Of a stretch of 5,626 nucleotides of DNA, positions 5,541 to 5,626 are shown in pieces. The position numbers and the translations under genes were made by a program. Origin of the DNA: DATMXS01 sp050260275 (GTDB lineage Bacteria > Acidobacteriota > Terriglobia > Bryobacterales > Bryobacteraceae). The DNA lies in the NCBI GenBank assembly GCA_050260275.1, contig JBLNBX010000123.1, forward strand, positions 1 through 5,626, read 5' to 3'. Below the pieces are notes generated by a model that was not told the DNA's origin, ran no database searches, and saw only the letters and a program-made list of their open reading frames with translations. Every line of letters begins with the position of its first letter. Positions within the stretch are counted from its first letter, which is position 1.

Positions 5541-5626
5541 GCCGCCGCTACGCGCTCCCTGACATTGAACTCGAGTTTCCAGCGCCGCCCGTCGCGCGCC
5601 ACGCACCACAGTTGCAGCACGCCGGT
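5537..5626 (-). CDS. C-terminal end of a second Hsp70-like protein (5' truncated)
   Basis: 29 codons enter from the right edge and end in TGA at 5539-5537. The peptide contains GVLQLWCVARDGRRWKLEF. It lines up with residues 539-565 of the next gene's product (GTLEIWCES, then HRWRLQFQLRK). About nine of 27 positions are identical with one gap, including Gly, Leu, the Trp-Cys pair, the second Trp, Phe and the final Arg. In the downstream protein this segment is the last part of the beta-rich domain that follows the ATPase domain. The upstream protein therefore probably is an Hsp70 paralogue that stops where the downstream one continues into DUF3731. The ATPase domain would lie outside the window, so the assignment rests on this short match and on the tandem, ATGA-overlapping position. 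Confidence 0.7.
   Translation of the reverse strand, partial: TGVLQLWCVARDGRRWKLEFNVRERVAAA

Noticed and set aside
5541..5609. Longer start for the 887-residue Hsp70-like protein (23 extra residues)
   Set aside because: This region encodes the tail of the upstream paralogue in a different frame, and Hsp70 proteins begin just before the IGIDLGTT motif.

Overview
The window is GC-rich, roughly two thirds G+C by eye, and densely packed with bacterial genes. It has short or overlapping junctions, almost all on the minus strand. A LpxL/HtrB-type acyltransferase and a secreted DUF4097 protein point to a Gram-negative-type bacterium. The mix of paired atypical Hsp70 genes, a secreted VNG-repeat DUF4097 protein and GC-rich shadow frames would suit an Acidobacteriota-like genome. 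That taxonomic guess is an inference from gene content, not from a marker gene. I see no mobile element, CRISPR array, tRNA or rRNA.

Layout, read right to left along the minus-strand transcripts. (1) 5626-5537 holds the last 29 codons of a protein that looks like an Hsp70-family paralogue. (2) 5540-2877 encodes a complete 887-residue Hsp70-like protein: an actin-fold ATPase domain, a short beta domain, and a large C-terminal domain that I read as DUF3731. (3) 2880-1963 is thiL, thiamine-monophosphate kinase. These three genes are joined by two successive 4-base ATGA stop/start overlaps, so they should be co-transcribed and translationally coupled. (4) A 76-base gap contains an 11-bp GC-rich hairpin (1906-1949). 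(5) 1886-996 is a LpxL/HtrB-family acyltransferase that appears to start at TTG without a Shine-Dalgarno. (6) A 138-base gap (858-995) has a compact hairpin just after the acyltransferase stop and a strong Shine-Dalgarno before the next gene. (7) 857-117 is a secreted DUF4097-type protein with repeated V-N-G turns. On the plus strand, 2-148 looks like the tail of a glycosyltransferase that converges on the DUF4097 gene and overlaps it by 32 bases.

Functionally the window has three parts: an uncharacterised two-Hsp70 chaperone module, a thiamine cofactor gene translationally tied to it, and an envelope group (lipid acyltransferase, exported repeat protein, probable glycosyltransferase). The most unusual item is the tandem Hsp70 pair. 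The second member replaces the usual helical lid with a large extra domain, and neither member shows the standard DnaK C-terminal architecture. The hairpins are the main structures not explained by coding.
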